NCBI RefSeq assembly: GCF_003347205.1
Contig: NZ_QQBJ01000003.1
Location: forward strand, 310,001-374,000
Origin: Mycolicibacterium moriokaense
Lineage (GTDB): Bacteria; Actinomycetota; Actinomycetes; Mycobacteriales; Mycobacteriaceae
Length of the DNA stretch: 64,000 nt
Direction: 5' to 3'
Shown here piece by piece: positions 25,826 through 33,906 of this stretch (the first letter of the stretch is position 1; each line of letters opens with the position of its first letter). The notes below the pieces were generated by a model, which made no database searches, had not been told where the DNA came from, and saw only the letters and a program-made list of their open reading frames with translations. Both the position numbers and the translations under genes were made by a program.

Positions 25826-26854
25826 ATGCCAGAGGGTGCCGATGCGGCAAATCCACGCGCTGGTCACGCCACGATCTTCGACGTCGCCGAGCGAGCCGGC
25901 GTATCGAAATCGCTCGTGTCGCTCGTTCTGCGCGGGAAGCCCGGCGTCAGCGAGGCTCGCCGCAAGGCGGTTCTGAGCGCCGCCAAGGAACTCGGGTACC
26001 GCCCGAACGCCGCGGCGCGCTCCCTCGTCCAGCAGCGCACACACACCGTCGGCGCGCTTCTGAGCGACATGCGCAACCCCTGGTTCATCGACCTTCTTGA
26101 GTCTGCGCGCAGCGAACTGCTCGCGCTGGGCTTGAACCTGTTCCTCTCCGAAGTCGATCCCCTGGAGAACAATTCGTCGGTTCTCGATGCCTTCATCGAG
26201 GCTCGCGTCGACGGGCTCCTCTGCCTCGGCACGATGCCGCTCTCCGAACATCTTGTGGCCGCAGCCAACAGCCTGCCGACCGTCGTGGTCTCAGGCCGTG
26301 AGCCTGACCTGCCCACCGTCGATGTCGTCGCGGGAGACGACTTCGCGGGTGCCGCGAAGGCAACAGCCCATCTCATCGACCTCGGGCACACCCGAATCGC
26401 GCATCTTGCGGGCAGCGGGCGCGCCGCCGATCTTCGCGCCGACGGGTACCGCGAAGAGATGCGCAAAGGCGCGCTCGCCGAGTTCATCCGGGTGGAGATG
26501 AGTGACCGCACCGAAGAAGGTGACGCCGCCGCCGCCCAACAGCTGCTGGAGTCTGCGGACCGCCCGACGGCAGTTCTGGCCAACAACGATTACGCGGCAG
26601 TAATCGTGATGTCCCACGCCCAGTCGTTGGGCCTGTCGATTCCCGGCGACCTCAGTGTCGTGGGATATGACAACAGCTTCCTCGCCCGGACCGACTACAT
26701 AGGACTGACGACCGTCGACAACAACTATGCCGAGATGGGACGGGCTGCAGCGCACCAACTTGCACGTCGCATCGACACACCGAGCGCAGCACGCAGCGTG
26801 ACGCTGCTAGACCCGAACCTACTGGTGCGCAGGACTACTCGGTCACCTGCTTGA
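25826..26854 (+). CDS. LacI family transcriptional repressor
   Basis: 342 residues from ATG 25826, with GGAGGAA eight bases upstream. The N-terminal LacI HTH spans about residues 14-62: TIFDVAERAGVSKSLVSLVLRGKPGVSEARRKAVLSAAKELGYRPN, including the hinge. A periplasmic-binding-protein-like effector domain follows (HTVGALLSDMRNPWFIDLL, ADLRADGYREEM, VVGYDNSFLARTDYIGLTTVD). The ligand is probably the sugar bound by the divergently encoded lipoprotein. Two TTGGA-N4-TCCAA-type operators lie in the 143-base intergenic region, placing both this gene and the transport/catabolic operon under its control. Confidence 0.87.
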   Translation: MPEGADAANPRAGHATIFDVAERAGVSKSLVSLVLRGKPGVSEARRKAVLSAAKELGYRPNAAARSLVQQRTHTVGALLSDMRNPWFIDLLESARSELLALGLNLFLSEVDPLENNSSVLDAFIEARVDGLLCLGTMPLSEHLVAAANSLPTVVVSGREPDLPTVDVVAGDDFAGAAKATAHLIDLGHTRIAHLAGSGRAADLRADGYREEMRKGALAEFIRVEMSDRTEEGDAAAAQQLLESADRPTAVLANNDYAAVIVMSHAQSLGLSIPGDLSVVGYDNSFLARTDYIGLTTVDNNYAEMGRAAAHQLARRIDTPSAARSVTLLDPNLLVRRTTRSPA

Positions 26855-26893
26855 CTGCGTCGACTTCATCAACAGCAGCGCCTGGCCCGCACG

Positions 26894-28216
26894 CTAACCG
26901 GCGACCGCGAAGAGCTGCCAGTCGTCGGGGACTCCCTTCAGGGTGTGGACGCCCCGATCCGCGAAGGGAATTCCGGAGCCGATCACGAGGTCTTTCACAG
27001 TCCTGGAAGCGAGAAGCTCATCGGCGGCCGCGAGGTCACATACACGGCGTGCGATCACGACACCCAGACCGGTGATGTCGTCTCCCCGCACCTCTACCTC
27101 TCCGGTGTGGAGTCCGGCGCGGATATCCAGGCCCAGAGGCTTTGCGCCCAAAGCGATCTCCTGTGCGCACGTTATCGCGCGGGCCGGCCCGTCGAATGTG
27201 GCCAGCAAGCCGTCGCCCGTCGTCTTCACGAGGCGACCCTGGTGCCGGGCGATCCGCCTCTTCGCGACGTCGTCGTGTTGATCCAGCAGCTCTCGCCAGC
27301 GGTGGTCGCCGACCCGGAAGTCCGTCTCGGTCGACGAAACGATGTCGGTGAACAGCACGGTCGCGAGCATCCGGTCGGTTGCAGACTCCGGCGCTTCGCC
27401 CGCGAGGAAGGAAACCGCCTGCGGGAACAGACCCTTGGTATTCCAGTCGCCATGGAATTCTCCCTCGATGTCGACGAACTCGGCAGAGGGGATGTGCTCG
27501 GCCAGCCAGCGCCCGAGCTCGACCGGTACCAGCGGATCACCGTGTGCATGCATGACGAGCACCGGAACTGAAATCGCGGACAATACGTGGCGCACATCGA
27601 TAGCGAAGTTGGAACGCAGGATCTGCTCGACCATCCTCGGCGTCGTCGCGTTCCGCTCATAACGCGCGACGATCGGCGTCGCCTCTGGCGGGATGTTCTG
27701 CACCAGGATCTTGAGGCTCTTTCCGGTTCCCCACTCCTCGACGATGGGGCCCAGGGAAGCCTCGAAATCTTGCCTCGTCAATCCGATCTCGTAGTCCGAG
27801 TCGTACTCAGCGCGGGCGAATGTGCCGTAGAGGCAGAGCTTTGACACACGGTCGGGGTATGTCGCGGCGAAAAGGATCGCGAGGGGGCCACCCTCCGAGA
27901 CCCCGAAGAGCGCGGCACGTTCGATACCCACCGCGTCCATCACCGCCCGGATGTCGTCCATCCGGTCGGCAAGGCTGCCGAACCCGAGCGACCGATCGGA
28001 GAGTCCCGTGCCGCGCTTGTCGAACGTCACTACTCGGGCAAAGCGAGCCATGTCATCGAGTGGCCGACAGTAGAAGGGCACGTCATCCAGGAGATCGAGA
28101 TGAGATACGAACCCAGGGACATAGACGATGTCGGTCGGACCCTCACCCCTCACCTTGTACGCGACATCGATTCCGCCGGCACAGCGGGCGTATCTGATCT
28201 CCTCGTCGCTCGCCAT
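26894..28216 (-). CDS. Alpha/beta hydrolase-adenylate cyclase fusion (Rv1900c/LipJ-like)
   Basis: 440 residues from ATG 28216, with GGAGG seven bases upstream. The N-terminal alpha/beta hydrolase (about 15-265) has the nucleophile elbow FGVSEGGP (Ser107), MHAHGDPLVP, and late His in GEFHGDW. The C-terminal class III cyclase domain (about 270-440) has FTDIVSSTETD and VKTTGDGLLATF (Lys and metal Asp). The transition-state Asn expected in the NxxAR motif is Val (TGLGVVIARRV), while the Arg is kept. M. tuberculosis Rv1900c has this architecture and an asymmetric, noncanonical active site. It is convergent with the LacI gene. Cyclase activity may be weak or absent. Confidence 0.85.
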   Translation of the reverse strand: MASDEEIRYARCAGGIDVAYKVRGEGPTDIVYVPGFVSHLDLLDDVPFYCRPLDDMARFARVVTFDKRGTGLSDRSLGFGSLADRMDDIRAVMDAVGIERAALFGVSEGGPLAILFAATYPDRVSKLCLYGTFARAEYDSDYEIGLTRQDFEASLGPIVEEWGTGKSLKILVQNIPPEATPIVARYERNATTPRMVEQILRSNFAIDVRHVLSAISVPVLVMHAHGDPLVPVELGRWLAEHIPSAEFVDIEGEFHGDWNTKGLFPQAVSFLAGEAPESATDRMLATVLFTDIVSSTETDFRVGDHRWRELLDQHDDVAKRRIARHQGRLVKTTGDGLLATFDGPARAITCAQEIALGAKPLGLDIRAGLHTGEVEVRGDDITGLGVVIARRVCDLAAADELLASRTVKDLVIGSGIPFADRGVHTLKGVPDDWQLFAVAG

Positions 28217-28340
28217 GGCCTGCCTCCCGACGGACGAAGGTGCGCAAGAGATCTTCGCCTTGACCATAGGGTCGCACCACGCCGGATTTCAGACGGGGAT
28301 TCCGCACAACAATTCGCAGCTGTTTGCGACCGAATACAGG

Positions 28341-28379
28341 GAACCGCCCGGACCGAGGGGGGAACGGTCCGGGCGGTTC
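28341..28379 (-). terminator. Strong hairpin terminator after the DUF4189 gene
   Basis: GAACCGCCCGGACCG (28341-28355), a 9-base loop and CGGTCCGGGCGGTTC (28365-28379) form a perfect 15-bp stem. It is 20 bases past the minus-strand stop at 28399 and upstream of the cyclase fusion. There is no T-tract on the minus strand. Confidence 0.8.
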
Positions 28380-28398
28380 GGAGTGCGGAATCAGCGGC

Positions 28399-29112
28399 TC
28401 AGAAGTAGGTCGTCGCCGTCGTGCTGGTTCCGTTGTCGCACGTGATCGTGACAGTCCAGTTCCGGAACTGCGGAACAGCCGGGACGATCTTCAGGTCGTA
28501 GCTGGAGTTGGCCGGCAGCGCGAAGCTGCGGTTGTAGTTGTCGGTCGCATACGTGCACTGCGACGAATCTCCACTGCGGTCGGTGATGTGAGCCTGCAGG
28601 CCACCGACGATCGTCTTGAACGACACCGTCGGACCCTGCTTGGGCGCGGGCGGCGGCGGCGGGTTGTCCGGCGGAGGCGGAGTGGTCGACCCGTTGGAGC
28701 AACCCGACACGATGACCTTCGCACCAGTCTGGTTCTGCAGCTTGGCCTTCGCGGCGCTCGACGCGGCGGCGATCGTCGTGCCCGTCGCCCCGACCTCTTC
28801 ACCGTAGTCGTTGGACGCCGCTGCGGCGCACTCGTTGGTGCCGATGACCACTGTCACACAATGGCTTCCGCCATTGTTCACACAGTTGGTCAGCGCGCCC
28901 TGCGCGGCCTGGTCCTGGGTGCCGCTGATCGCCGAGCCGCCTGCCATGGTGACGGGCGGATTCTCGTTGACGTAGCCGAGAGCCAGCCCGATGTACTGGT
29001 CGGCTGCCTGTGCCGGCGCGGCAACGCCGATCATCCCGGCGGCCGCGCCCGCGGCCAGCAGGCCGGCAGCGATGGTCCGGCCTCGCCAGCCGGTGCGGTG
29101 AATGGTTGTCAT
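28399..29112 (-). CDS. Secreted DUF4189 domain protein with proline-rich linker
   Basis: 237 residues. A Sec signal peptide (GRTIAAGLLAAGAAAGMIGVAAPAQA) is cleaved near residue 36. A DUF4189-like domain follows (about 38-145: YIGLALGYVNENPPVTMAGGSAISGTQDQAAQGALTNC and DYGEEVGATGTTIAAA), then a Pro-rich linker (about 148-165), then a beta-rich C-terminal domain with a Cys pair (SSQCTYATDN and TVTITCDNGT). DUF4189 proteins are exported mycobacterial proteins of unknown role. It is monocistronic, with a hairpin terminator 20 bases downstream. Confidence 0.8.
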   Translation of the reverse strand: MTTIHRTGWRGRTIAAGLLAAGAAAGMIGVAAPAQAADQYIGLALGYVNENPPVTMAGGSAISGTQDQAAQGALTNCVNNGGSHCVTVVIGTNECAAAASNDYGEEVGATGTTIAAASSAAKAKLQNQTGAKVIVSGCSNGSTTPPPPDNPPPPPAPKQGPTVSFKTIVGGLQAHITDRSGDSSQCTYATDNYNRSFALPANSSYDLKIVPAVPQFRNWTVTITCDNGTSTTATTYF

Positions 29113-29380
29113 GATCTCTCCTGTGGGTAGTCGCCGCCCCGGGTGGGGCGCGGGTTGCTTTTGGTGGCCCTGCGTCGCGGGTGTTGATGTGTGTTGGCCG
29201 ACTCATCGACCTGTCGTTCGTGCTTTCCCGCTGTAGCAATAGTCGTGCTCGGAAGGCGGCAGGGTAATGGCCGCGAAGCCAGAGTCAGCGCGCTGATGGA
29301 CAGGGTTTTCTATCCCGTGGGGAAGGTATGGCGGCGCGCCGCATCAGTGCTGTACCGCCCGAATCGGGCGCGACGGCGCG
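29113..29380. other. Intergenic region upstream of the DUF4189 gene
   Basis: No convincing coding frame. It must hold the promoter of the DUF4189 gene, but I cannot pick it with certainty. CGCCCG-AAT-CGGGCG (29357-29371) is a short perfect hairpin lying just downstream of the 19-codon frame at 29381-29440 and may terminate it. Confidence 0.4.
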
Positions 29381-29440
29381 TTACCCGGCGGCGGTCTTTC
29401 GACGTCGCCGGGCGGTGCGGCGCTGCTCGGGGATTGTCAT
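29381..29440 (-). CDS. Possible 19-residue basic micro-ORF with a strong ribosome site
   Basis: ATG 29440 is preceded at an ideal distance by AGGAG, and the frame encodes MTIPEQRRTARRRRKTAAG before TAA. It is very basic (eight Arg/Lys in 19). A short hairpin follows at 29357-29371. It could be a leader peptide, a small RNA-binding peptide or chance; there is no homology to lean on. The surrounding 560 bases lack other genes, which is unusual in this dense window. Confidence 0.3.
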   Translation of the reverse strand: MTIPEQRRTARRRRKTAAG

Positions 29441-29638
29441 GAATTCTCCTGGGATGCAATCGCTGCCCCGGGGGCTGCGGCCAGGAACGCAACGCTGATC
29501 ACACGCCAGGACGGGGCAAGATCTGGTGAATCGATGTGTTCGCCCCTTCCGTGCGGAGTGACATACGTGTTGCTGAGTATCCGCCGCCTGATCGACTCGC
29601 TGATCCGTTCGGCAAAAGTCGAATCTGCCCCCGAAACA
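29441..29638. other. Intergenic region without recognised genes
   Basis: Upstream of the micro-ORF and downstream of the OsmC terminator. I see no coding frame with a ribosome site. A promoter for the micro-ORF would have to lie here. Confidence 0.4.
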
Positions 29639-29668
29639 CGGTGTCCGCGGACGACGGCGCGGACACCG
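29639..29668 (-). terminator. Hairpin terminator after the OsmC gene
   Basis: CGGTGTCCGCG (29639-29649), an 8-base loop and CGCGGACACCG (29658-29668) make a perfect 11-bp stem, ten bases past the OsmC stop at 29679 on the minus strand. Confidence 0.7.
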
Positions 29669-29678
29669 TGCGGGCGGC

Positions 29679-30239
29679 TCAGGCGCGAGCCAGATCGACG
29701 TCGACGGGAACAGGGTTGCTGACGATGTCGCGAACCGGCGAAAAGGCGGTGAGGCCGGCGAGTTCGGCGAGTTGAGCGTCGTCGAAATCGCCGCTGACCT
29801 TGATCGCCACCCGGATCCGCTGGAAGCCGGGGCGGACGTTGCCGTCGAGGCCGAGGAAGCCGTGCAGGTCCACGTCGCCCTCGATGGTCGTCTCCATGCC
29901 TGCGACGACGATGCCGCGGGCGGCGGCGTGGTAGGCGATCGTGCCGGTCACGCATGCCGCGAGGGCGTGCAGAACGAATTCGACGGTGGTGGGCGCCCGA
30001 TTCTCGCCGAGCAGAACGGGCGGTTCGTCGGTTTCCACGGTGAACGCCTCTGTGCGGCTGGTGTCCTCGTGGCCGACGCCGTAGAAGTCCTTGATCGTCG
30101 AACGGCTGTATCCGCCGCCGAGCCACTCATTGCGGGCGCGGAATTGGAATCGGGCGAGCGCCGGATCCGCGGAGACCGCCTCGACGGTTCCGGCCAGACG
30201 TTCGACGTCGACGCCGTTGACGATGGTTGTTGTGTGCAT
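29679..30239 (-). CDS. OsmC/Ohr-like family protein with a single conserved Cys
   Basis: 186 residues from ATG 30239, with AAGGAG upstream. The OsmC fold is seen in PPVLLGENRAPTTVEFVLHALAACVTGTIAYHAAARGI, with peroxidatic-type Cys96, and in the C-terminal AELAGLTAFSPVRDIVSNPVPV. In peroxidatic OsmC proteins a second Cys sits in that C-terminal element (CPVS); here it is Ser in FSPVRD, so a two-Cys peroxidase cycle is unlikely. It is divergent from a TetR gene with two visible operators between them, so expression is probably tightly repressed. Confidence 0.8.
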   Translation of the reverse strand: MHTTTIVNGVDVERLAGTVEAVSADPALARFQFRARNEWLGGGYSRSTIKDFYGVGHEDTSRTEAFTVETDEPPVLLGENRAPTTVEFVLHALAACVTGTIAYHAAARGIVVAGMETTIEGDVDLHGFLGLDGNVRPGFQRIRVAIKVSGDFDDAQLAELAGLTAFSPVRDIVSNPVPVDVDLARA

Positions 30240-30262
30240 GATGACTCCTTCGAGTTTCTGAG

Positions 30263-30284
30263 TTAGCACGATCGGTCGTGCTAA
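30263..30284. promoter_or_regulatory. TetR operator copy 1 (OsmC/TetR intergenic)
   Basis: TTAGCACGA-TCGG-TCGTGCTAA, perfect 9-bp arms around four bases. It lies in the 82-base gap between the OsmC gene and the TetR gene at 30322. A second copy lies 8 bases further on. Confidence 0.7.
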
Positions 30285-30292
30285 CAAAGCAA

Positions 30293-30310
30293 AGTACGAC
30301 CGATCGTGCT
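30293..30310. promoter_or_regulatory. TetR operator copy 2 (OsmC/TetR intergenic)
   Basis: AGTACGACCGATCGTGCT matches the inverted core of copy 1 at 17 of 18 positions. It ends 11 bases before the regulator's start codon at 30322, so it probably overlaps the regulator's transcript start and mediates autoregulation. Confidence 0.7.
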
Positions 30311-30321
30311 ATCTTGTCAAC

Positions 30322-30969
30322 ATGGTCAGTGACCCGACGCGCGACCGCGTCCCGGCACGCCGACGCCCACGCGCCGACGGCGAACGAACCCGTGGCGCGA
30401 TCCTGCGCGCTGCGGCCTCGCTGGCCACCGTCGACGGATTGGAGGGCCTGTCGATCGGAAACCTCGCCGCCGCCACCGGCATCAGCAAGAGTGGCCTCTA
30501 CGCCCACTTCGGCTCCAAGCAGGAACTTCAGCTCGCCACCGTGGAGGAAGCCGAGCGCATCCTCGACGCGGAAGTCATCGCGCCCGCGCTCGCGGCCAGC
30601 GCTGGCCTGGGGCAGCTGGCCGCGGTGTGTGAGGCGTTCTTCAGCTACGTCGAGCGCCACGTGTTCCCCGGCGGCTGCTTTTTCGCCGCGACCGCGCTCG
30701 AGATGGGCACCCGCCCGGGGCCGGTCAGGGACCGGGTCGCCGCAATCCAGGCCGGCTTTGTGACGCTGCTGCGCGGCTTCGCGGTCACCGCGCTCGAGCA
30801 GCGAGAGCTTCCCGCCGACGAGGACCCCGACAGCCTCGCCTTCGAGTTGCACGCGATGCTGCTGGCCGCCGACACCAAATTCGTCCTGCACGATGACCCG
30901 GCGGTCCTCGACTTGGCGCGCAAGGTCGTCCATCGGCGGTTGGGACTTCGATCGACCCTGGGCTCCTAG
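30322..30969 (+). CDS. TetR family repressor of the OsmC gene
   Basis: 215 residues. The HTH spans about residues 22-70 (GERTRGAILRAAASLATVDGLEGLSIGNLAAATGISKSGLYAHFGSKQELQ). The C-terminal domain has FFSYVERHVFPGGCFFAATALEMGTRPGPVRDRV, the TetR_C_6-like pattern with one buried Cys. It is divergent from the OsmC gene across duplicated palindromic operators, so local autoregulated repression is very likely. The kinase gene at 31002 starts 32 bases later on the same strand and could be read through from it. Confidence 0.82.
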   Translation: MVSDPTRDRVPARRRPRADGERTRGAILRAAASLATVDGLEGLSIGNLAAATGISKSGLYAHFGSKQELQLATVEEAERILDAEVIAPALAASAGLGQLAAVCEAFFSYVERHVFPGGCFFAATALEMGTRPGPVRDRVAAIQAGFVTLLRGFAVTALEQRELPADEDPDSLAFELHAMLLAADTKFVLHDDPAVLDLARKVVHRRLGLRSTLGS

Positions 30970-31001
30970 AATCGCGGACAACCTGTGAGCAGAAGGCGTC
31001 G

Positions 31002-32696
31002 ATGACCAAGATCCACAACGATCCAGCCGACTTCTCCGGCGAGGCGCTGTCGGGATTCGCCGGCGCGTTCCCGAAATACGTTCAGCAGGTGCCCGGCGGC
31101 CTGGTGCGTGCCGGGCCACCGACGCCCGGCAAGGTCGCCGTCGTGGTCGGCGGCGGCACCGGACACTATCCCGCCTTTGCGGGCTGGGTCGGACCCGGCA
31201 TGGCCGACGGCGCGGTCGTGGGCGACGTCTTCGCCTCCCCCTCCACCCACCAGATCGTCTCCGTTGCCCGCGCCGCCGACACCGGGGGCGGAATCCTGTT
31301 GTGCTACGGCAATTACGCGGGCGACGTGCTCAACTTCGACGCGGCCCGCGATGAACTCATCGCCGCCGGCGTGCCCACCCGCTCGGTCGTCGTCACCGAT
31401 GACCTCGCCTCCGCCCCGCCGGAAGACCGCCCGCTTCGCCGCGGCACCGCAGGCGACCTGATCGTCGTCAAAGTCGCCGCCGCCGCGGCCGAGGCCGGCC
31501 ACGACCTCGAGGGTGTCAACGCGGTCGCCGAACGCGTCAACAAGCGCACCTCCTCGCTGGCGGTCGCCTTCTCCGGCTGCACCCCGCCCGGCGCATCCGC
31601 ACCGCTGTTCACCCTCGCGCCCGGCCAGATGGCCGTCGGCCTCGGATTGCACGGCGAACCCGGCATATCCGAGCAACCGGTGATGAGCGCCGCCGATCTG
31701 GCGGAGTTGCTCGTCGAGCGCGTCCTCGTCGAACGACCGGACGTGGCCACACAGGCAGCCGTCCTGGTCAACGGCCTCGGCGCCACCCGCTACGAGGAAC
31801 TCTTCGTCCTGTGGAACGAGGTCGCCCCCCGGCTGGAAGCCGCGGGCGTCGAAGCCGTCGACCCCGAAGTCGGCGAACTGGTGACCAGCCTGGACATGGC
31901 CGGGGCGTCGCTGACCATCGGCTGGCTCGACGAGGAGACGCGCCAGCTGTGGTGCGCTCCCGCCAACGCCCCCGCCTATCGCAAGATCACCATGGTCTCG
32001 GCGCCATCGGCCCGGCCGGTCCAGCCGGCCGTCACCCGCGCCATCCCCGCGTCGTCGGAAACCTCCCGACTCATCGCGAAAAGCATTGTCGCCGCGCTGG
32101 AATCGGTCGCCGAGTCGCTGTCTGCCGGTGAATCCCAACTCAACGGCCTGGACGCCGTGGCAGGCAATGGAGACCACGGCCGGGTGATGGTGCGCGGTGC
32201 CAGAGCCGCGGCCGCCGCGGGCCAGCGCGCCGTCACCGACGAGGCGGGCGCCGCCACCACGCTGCTGCTGTGCGCGGACGCGTGGGCCGACCGCGCCGGA
32301 GGCACCTCGGGTGCCCTGTGGGGCGCCGGCCTGCGCGCTGCCGCCCGGGTGATGTCCGACGAGACGGCATCGGCCCAGACCGCCGCCACCGCGCTTCGCG
32401 CCGCGCTCGACGCCGTCACCGCATACGGCAACGCACGCCTGGGCGACAAGACGCTGGTCGACGCGTTCCTCCCGTTCGTGGAGAGTTTCGAGGACGACAT
32501 GCAGGCCGGGCTGCCGCTCGGCGCCGCGTGGGTCAACGCCGCCGACGCCGCCACGCGCGCCGCCGACGCCACTGCGTCTCTGACCCCGCGGCTGGGCCGG
32601 GCCCGCCCGCTGGCCGCGCGAAGCCTCGGTCATCCCGACCCCGGAGCCATGTCGTTCGCGATCGCGATGGCCGCCGTCTCGGAACACTTCGCGTGA
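31002..32696 (+). CDS. Dihydroxyacetone-kinase-like (DhaK-DhaL fused) ketose kinase, altered metal motif
   Basis: 564 residues. The DhaK half (1 to about 330) has GGGTGHYPAFAGWVGPGMADG, CYGNYAGDVLNF, FSGCTPPGASAPLF and GLGLHGEPG. The DhaL half (about 360-564) has LDAVAGNGDHGRVM, WADRAGGTSGALWGAGL and GDKTLVDAFLP. In DhaL proteins three Asp of D-x4-GDGD bind the Mg-ATP; here the second is Asn389 (GNGD), unlike the paralogue at 35304. Family members in mycobacteria phosphorylate D- or L-erythrulose (DerK, LerK). Its TGA overlaps the GTG of the SorC-type regulator. Confidence 0.8.
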   Translation: MTKIHNDPADFSGEALSGFAGAFPKYVQQVPGGLVRAGPPTPGKVAVVVGGGTGHYPAFAGWVGPGMADGAVVGDVFASPSTHQIVSVARAADTGGGILLCYGNYAGDVLNFDAARDELIAAGVPTRSVVVTDDLASAPPEDRPLRRGTAGDLIVVKVAAAAAEAGHDLEGVNAVAERVNKRTSSLAVAFSGCTPPGASAPLFTLAPGQMAVGLGLHGEPGISEQPVMSAADLAELLVERVLVERPDVATQAAVLVNGLGATRYEELFVLWNEVAPRLEAAGVEAVDPEVGELVTSLDMAGASLTIGWLDEETRQLWCAPANAPAYRKITMVSAPSARPVQPAVTRAIPASSETSRLIAKSIVAALESVAESLSAGESQLNGLDAVAGNGDHGRVMVRGARAAAAAGQRAVTDEAGAATTLLLCADAWADRAGGTSGALWGAGLRAAARVMSDETASAQTAATALRAALDAVTAYGNARLGDKTLVDAFLPFVESFEDDMQAGLPLGAAWVNAADAATRAADATASLTPRLGRARPLAARSLGHPDPGAMSFAIAMAAVSEHFA

Positions 32697-33637
32697 CCTC
32701 CCGCACGGCCAGCGTGCTGCGCGCCGCCGAGATGTACTACCTCGAAAACCACACGATGGACGCCATCGCCGAGGCGATCGGCGTCTCCCGGGCCACGGTG
32801 TCACGGATGATCAGCGAAGCCCGCACCTCGGGCCTCGTCGAAATCACCGTGCACAGGCGCCGCCGGGCGGCCGCCACGCTCGAGCGGCTGATCGCCGAGC
32901 GCTACGACGTCGACGTCACCGTGGTCGCGCCACCGGAGAACGCCACTGACACCGACCGGGTTCGGCATGCCGCCGCCCAGGCAGGCACCGTGCTGCGCGC
33001 CAGCCTCGCGCCCGATCTGTTCATCGCCGTGGCCTGGGGCGCCACGGTGTCGACGCTGGCCCGCAGCCTCAGCCCGGGCGTCGTCCCGGGGATTCAGATC
33101 GTCCAGATGAGCGGGGCGGGCAACACCTTCTTCTCCGGAGCCGAATACGCCGCGGGCACGCTCGGCCGGTTCGGGGCGGCGTTCGGCGCGCGCGTTCATC
33201 AGTTCCCGGTGCCCGCCTTCTTCGATACGGCGGCGGCGCGCAATGCGCTGTGGACCGAGCGCAGCGTGCAGCGCGTGCTGCGACTGCAGGAGCGCGCCAA
33301 CCTCGCGGTGTTCTCGGTCAGCGCACTCGACGCGCGCATCCCCGGTCACCTGTATCGGGCGGGCTATCTGCAGCGCGAGGATTTCCGCCAGCTGCTCGAC
33401 CAGGGGGTGGTCGGCGAACTGGGCACGATCTTCCTGCGCGCCGACGGCACCAGCGACTCCATCGCGCTCAACGCGCGTTCCAGCGGGCTGCCCGTCGCCG
33501 CCCTGAAGGGCATCCGGCGCCGGCTGTGCGTGGCCGCGGGCGCCGGAAAGGCGGCCGTGGTCAAGGCCGCCCTTCTCGCGGGCGCCGTCACCGACCTGAT
33601 CGTCGACGACGCCTGCGCTGAACTCATCATGAGCTGA
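32693..33637 (+). CDS. SorC/DeoR-type sugar-binding transcriptional regulator
   Basis: 314 residues from GTG 32693, overlapping the kinase stop (GTGA). The N-terminal HTH is MYYLENHTMDAIAEAIGVSRATVSRMISEARTSGLVEI. The remaining ~250 residues form the SorC effector domain (FIAVAWGATVSTLARSL, VVGELGTIFLRADGTSDS, VAAGAGKAAVVKAALLAG). That domain binds phosphorylated sugars in relatives, which fits a cluster making tetrulose phosphates. The likely target is the transporter/kinase operon starting at 33907; inverted repeats in 33715-33762 are candidate sites. Confidence 0.83.
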   Translation: MTSRTASVLRAAEMYYLENHTMDAIAEAIGVSRATVSRMISEARTSGLVEITVHRRRRAAATLERLIAERYDVDVTVVAPPENATDTDRVRHAAAQAGTVLRASLAPDLFIAVAWGATVSTLARSLSPGVVPGIQIVQMSGAGNTFFSGAEYAAGTLGRFGAAFGARVHQFPVPAFFDTAAARNALWTERSVQRVLRLQERANLAVFSVSALDARIPGHLYRAGYLQREDFRQLLDQGVVGELGTIFLRADGTSDSIALNARSSGLPVAALKGIRRRLCVAAGAGKAAVVKAALLAGAVTDLIVDDACAELIMS

Positions 33638-33714
33638 ACGAATTCTCACGTCGAAGGCCGTTCTGGAGAAATTCTTGTGACTCCGGTCGCTGACAAGGGT
33701 CGCGAGTAATGCCG

Positions 33715-33762
33715 GTCACAGTGACTCTGAGCTGGCTCTACAGAGACAACTACCCGCTGTAG
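33715..33762. promoter_or_regulatory. Inverted repeats upstream of the transporter operon
   Basis: The 269-base gap 33638-33906 has no coding frame. It contains GTCAC-A-GTGAC (33715-33725) and CTACAG-N13-CTGTAG (33738-33762). Either could bind the SorC-type regulator encoded just upstream. No promoter could be assigned with confidence. Confidence 0.35.
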
Positions 33763-33906
33763 TAACGAAATCGCTGATTGCAACTCCGTTCAGCGGCGCT
33801 ACTTCTGATCGGTGTCTCGTGCCTAACCTCACGACGCGCACAGTTGCGGCTCTGGCTCACAAGCGCTGACCGCGGCACCCTCATACCAGAACAAGTAGGA
33901 GTCACC

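Noticed and set aside
29679-30239. OsmC protein as a two-Cys peroxidase
   Set aside because: The C-terminal Cys position reads FSPVRD, so the usual resolving Cys is missing.
30966-32804. 612-codon minus-strand open frame opposite the first kinase
   Set aside because: Mirror frame of a clear DhaK-DhaL gene; the Gly-rich composition and lack of motifs mark it as an artefact of GC skew.
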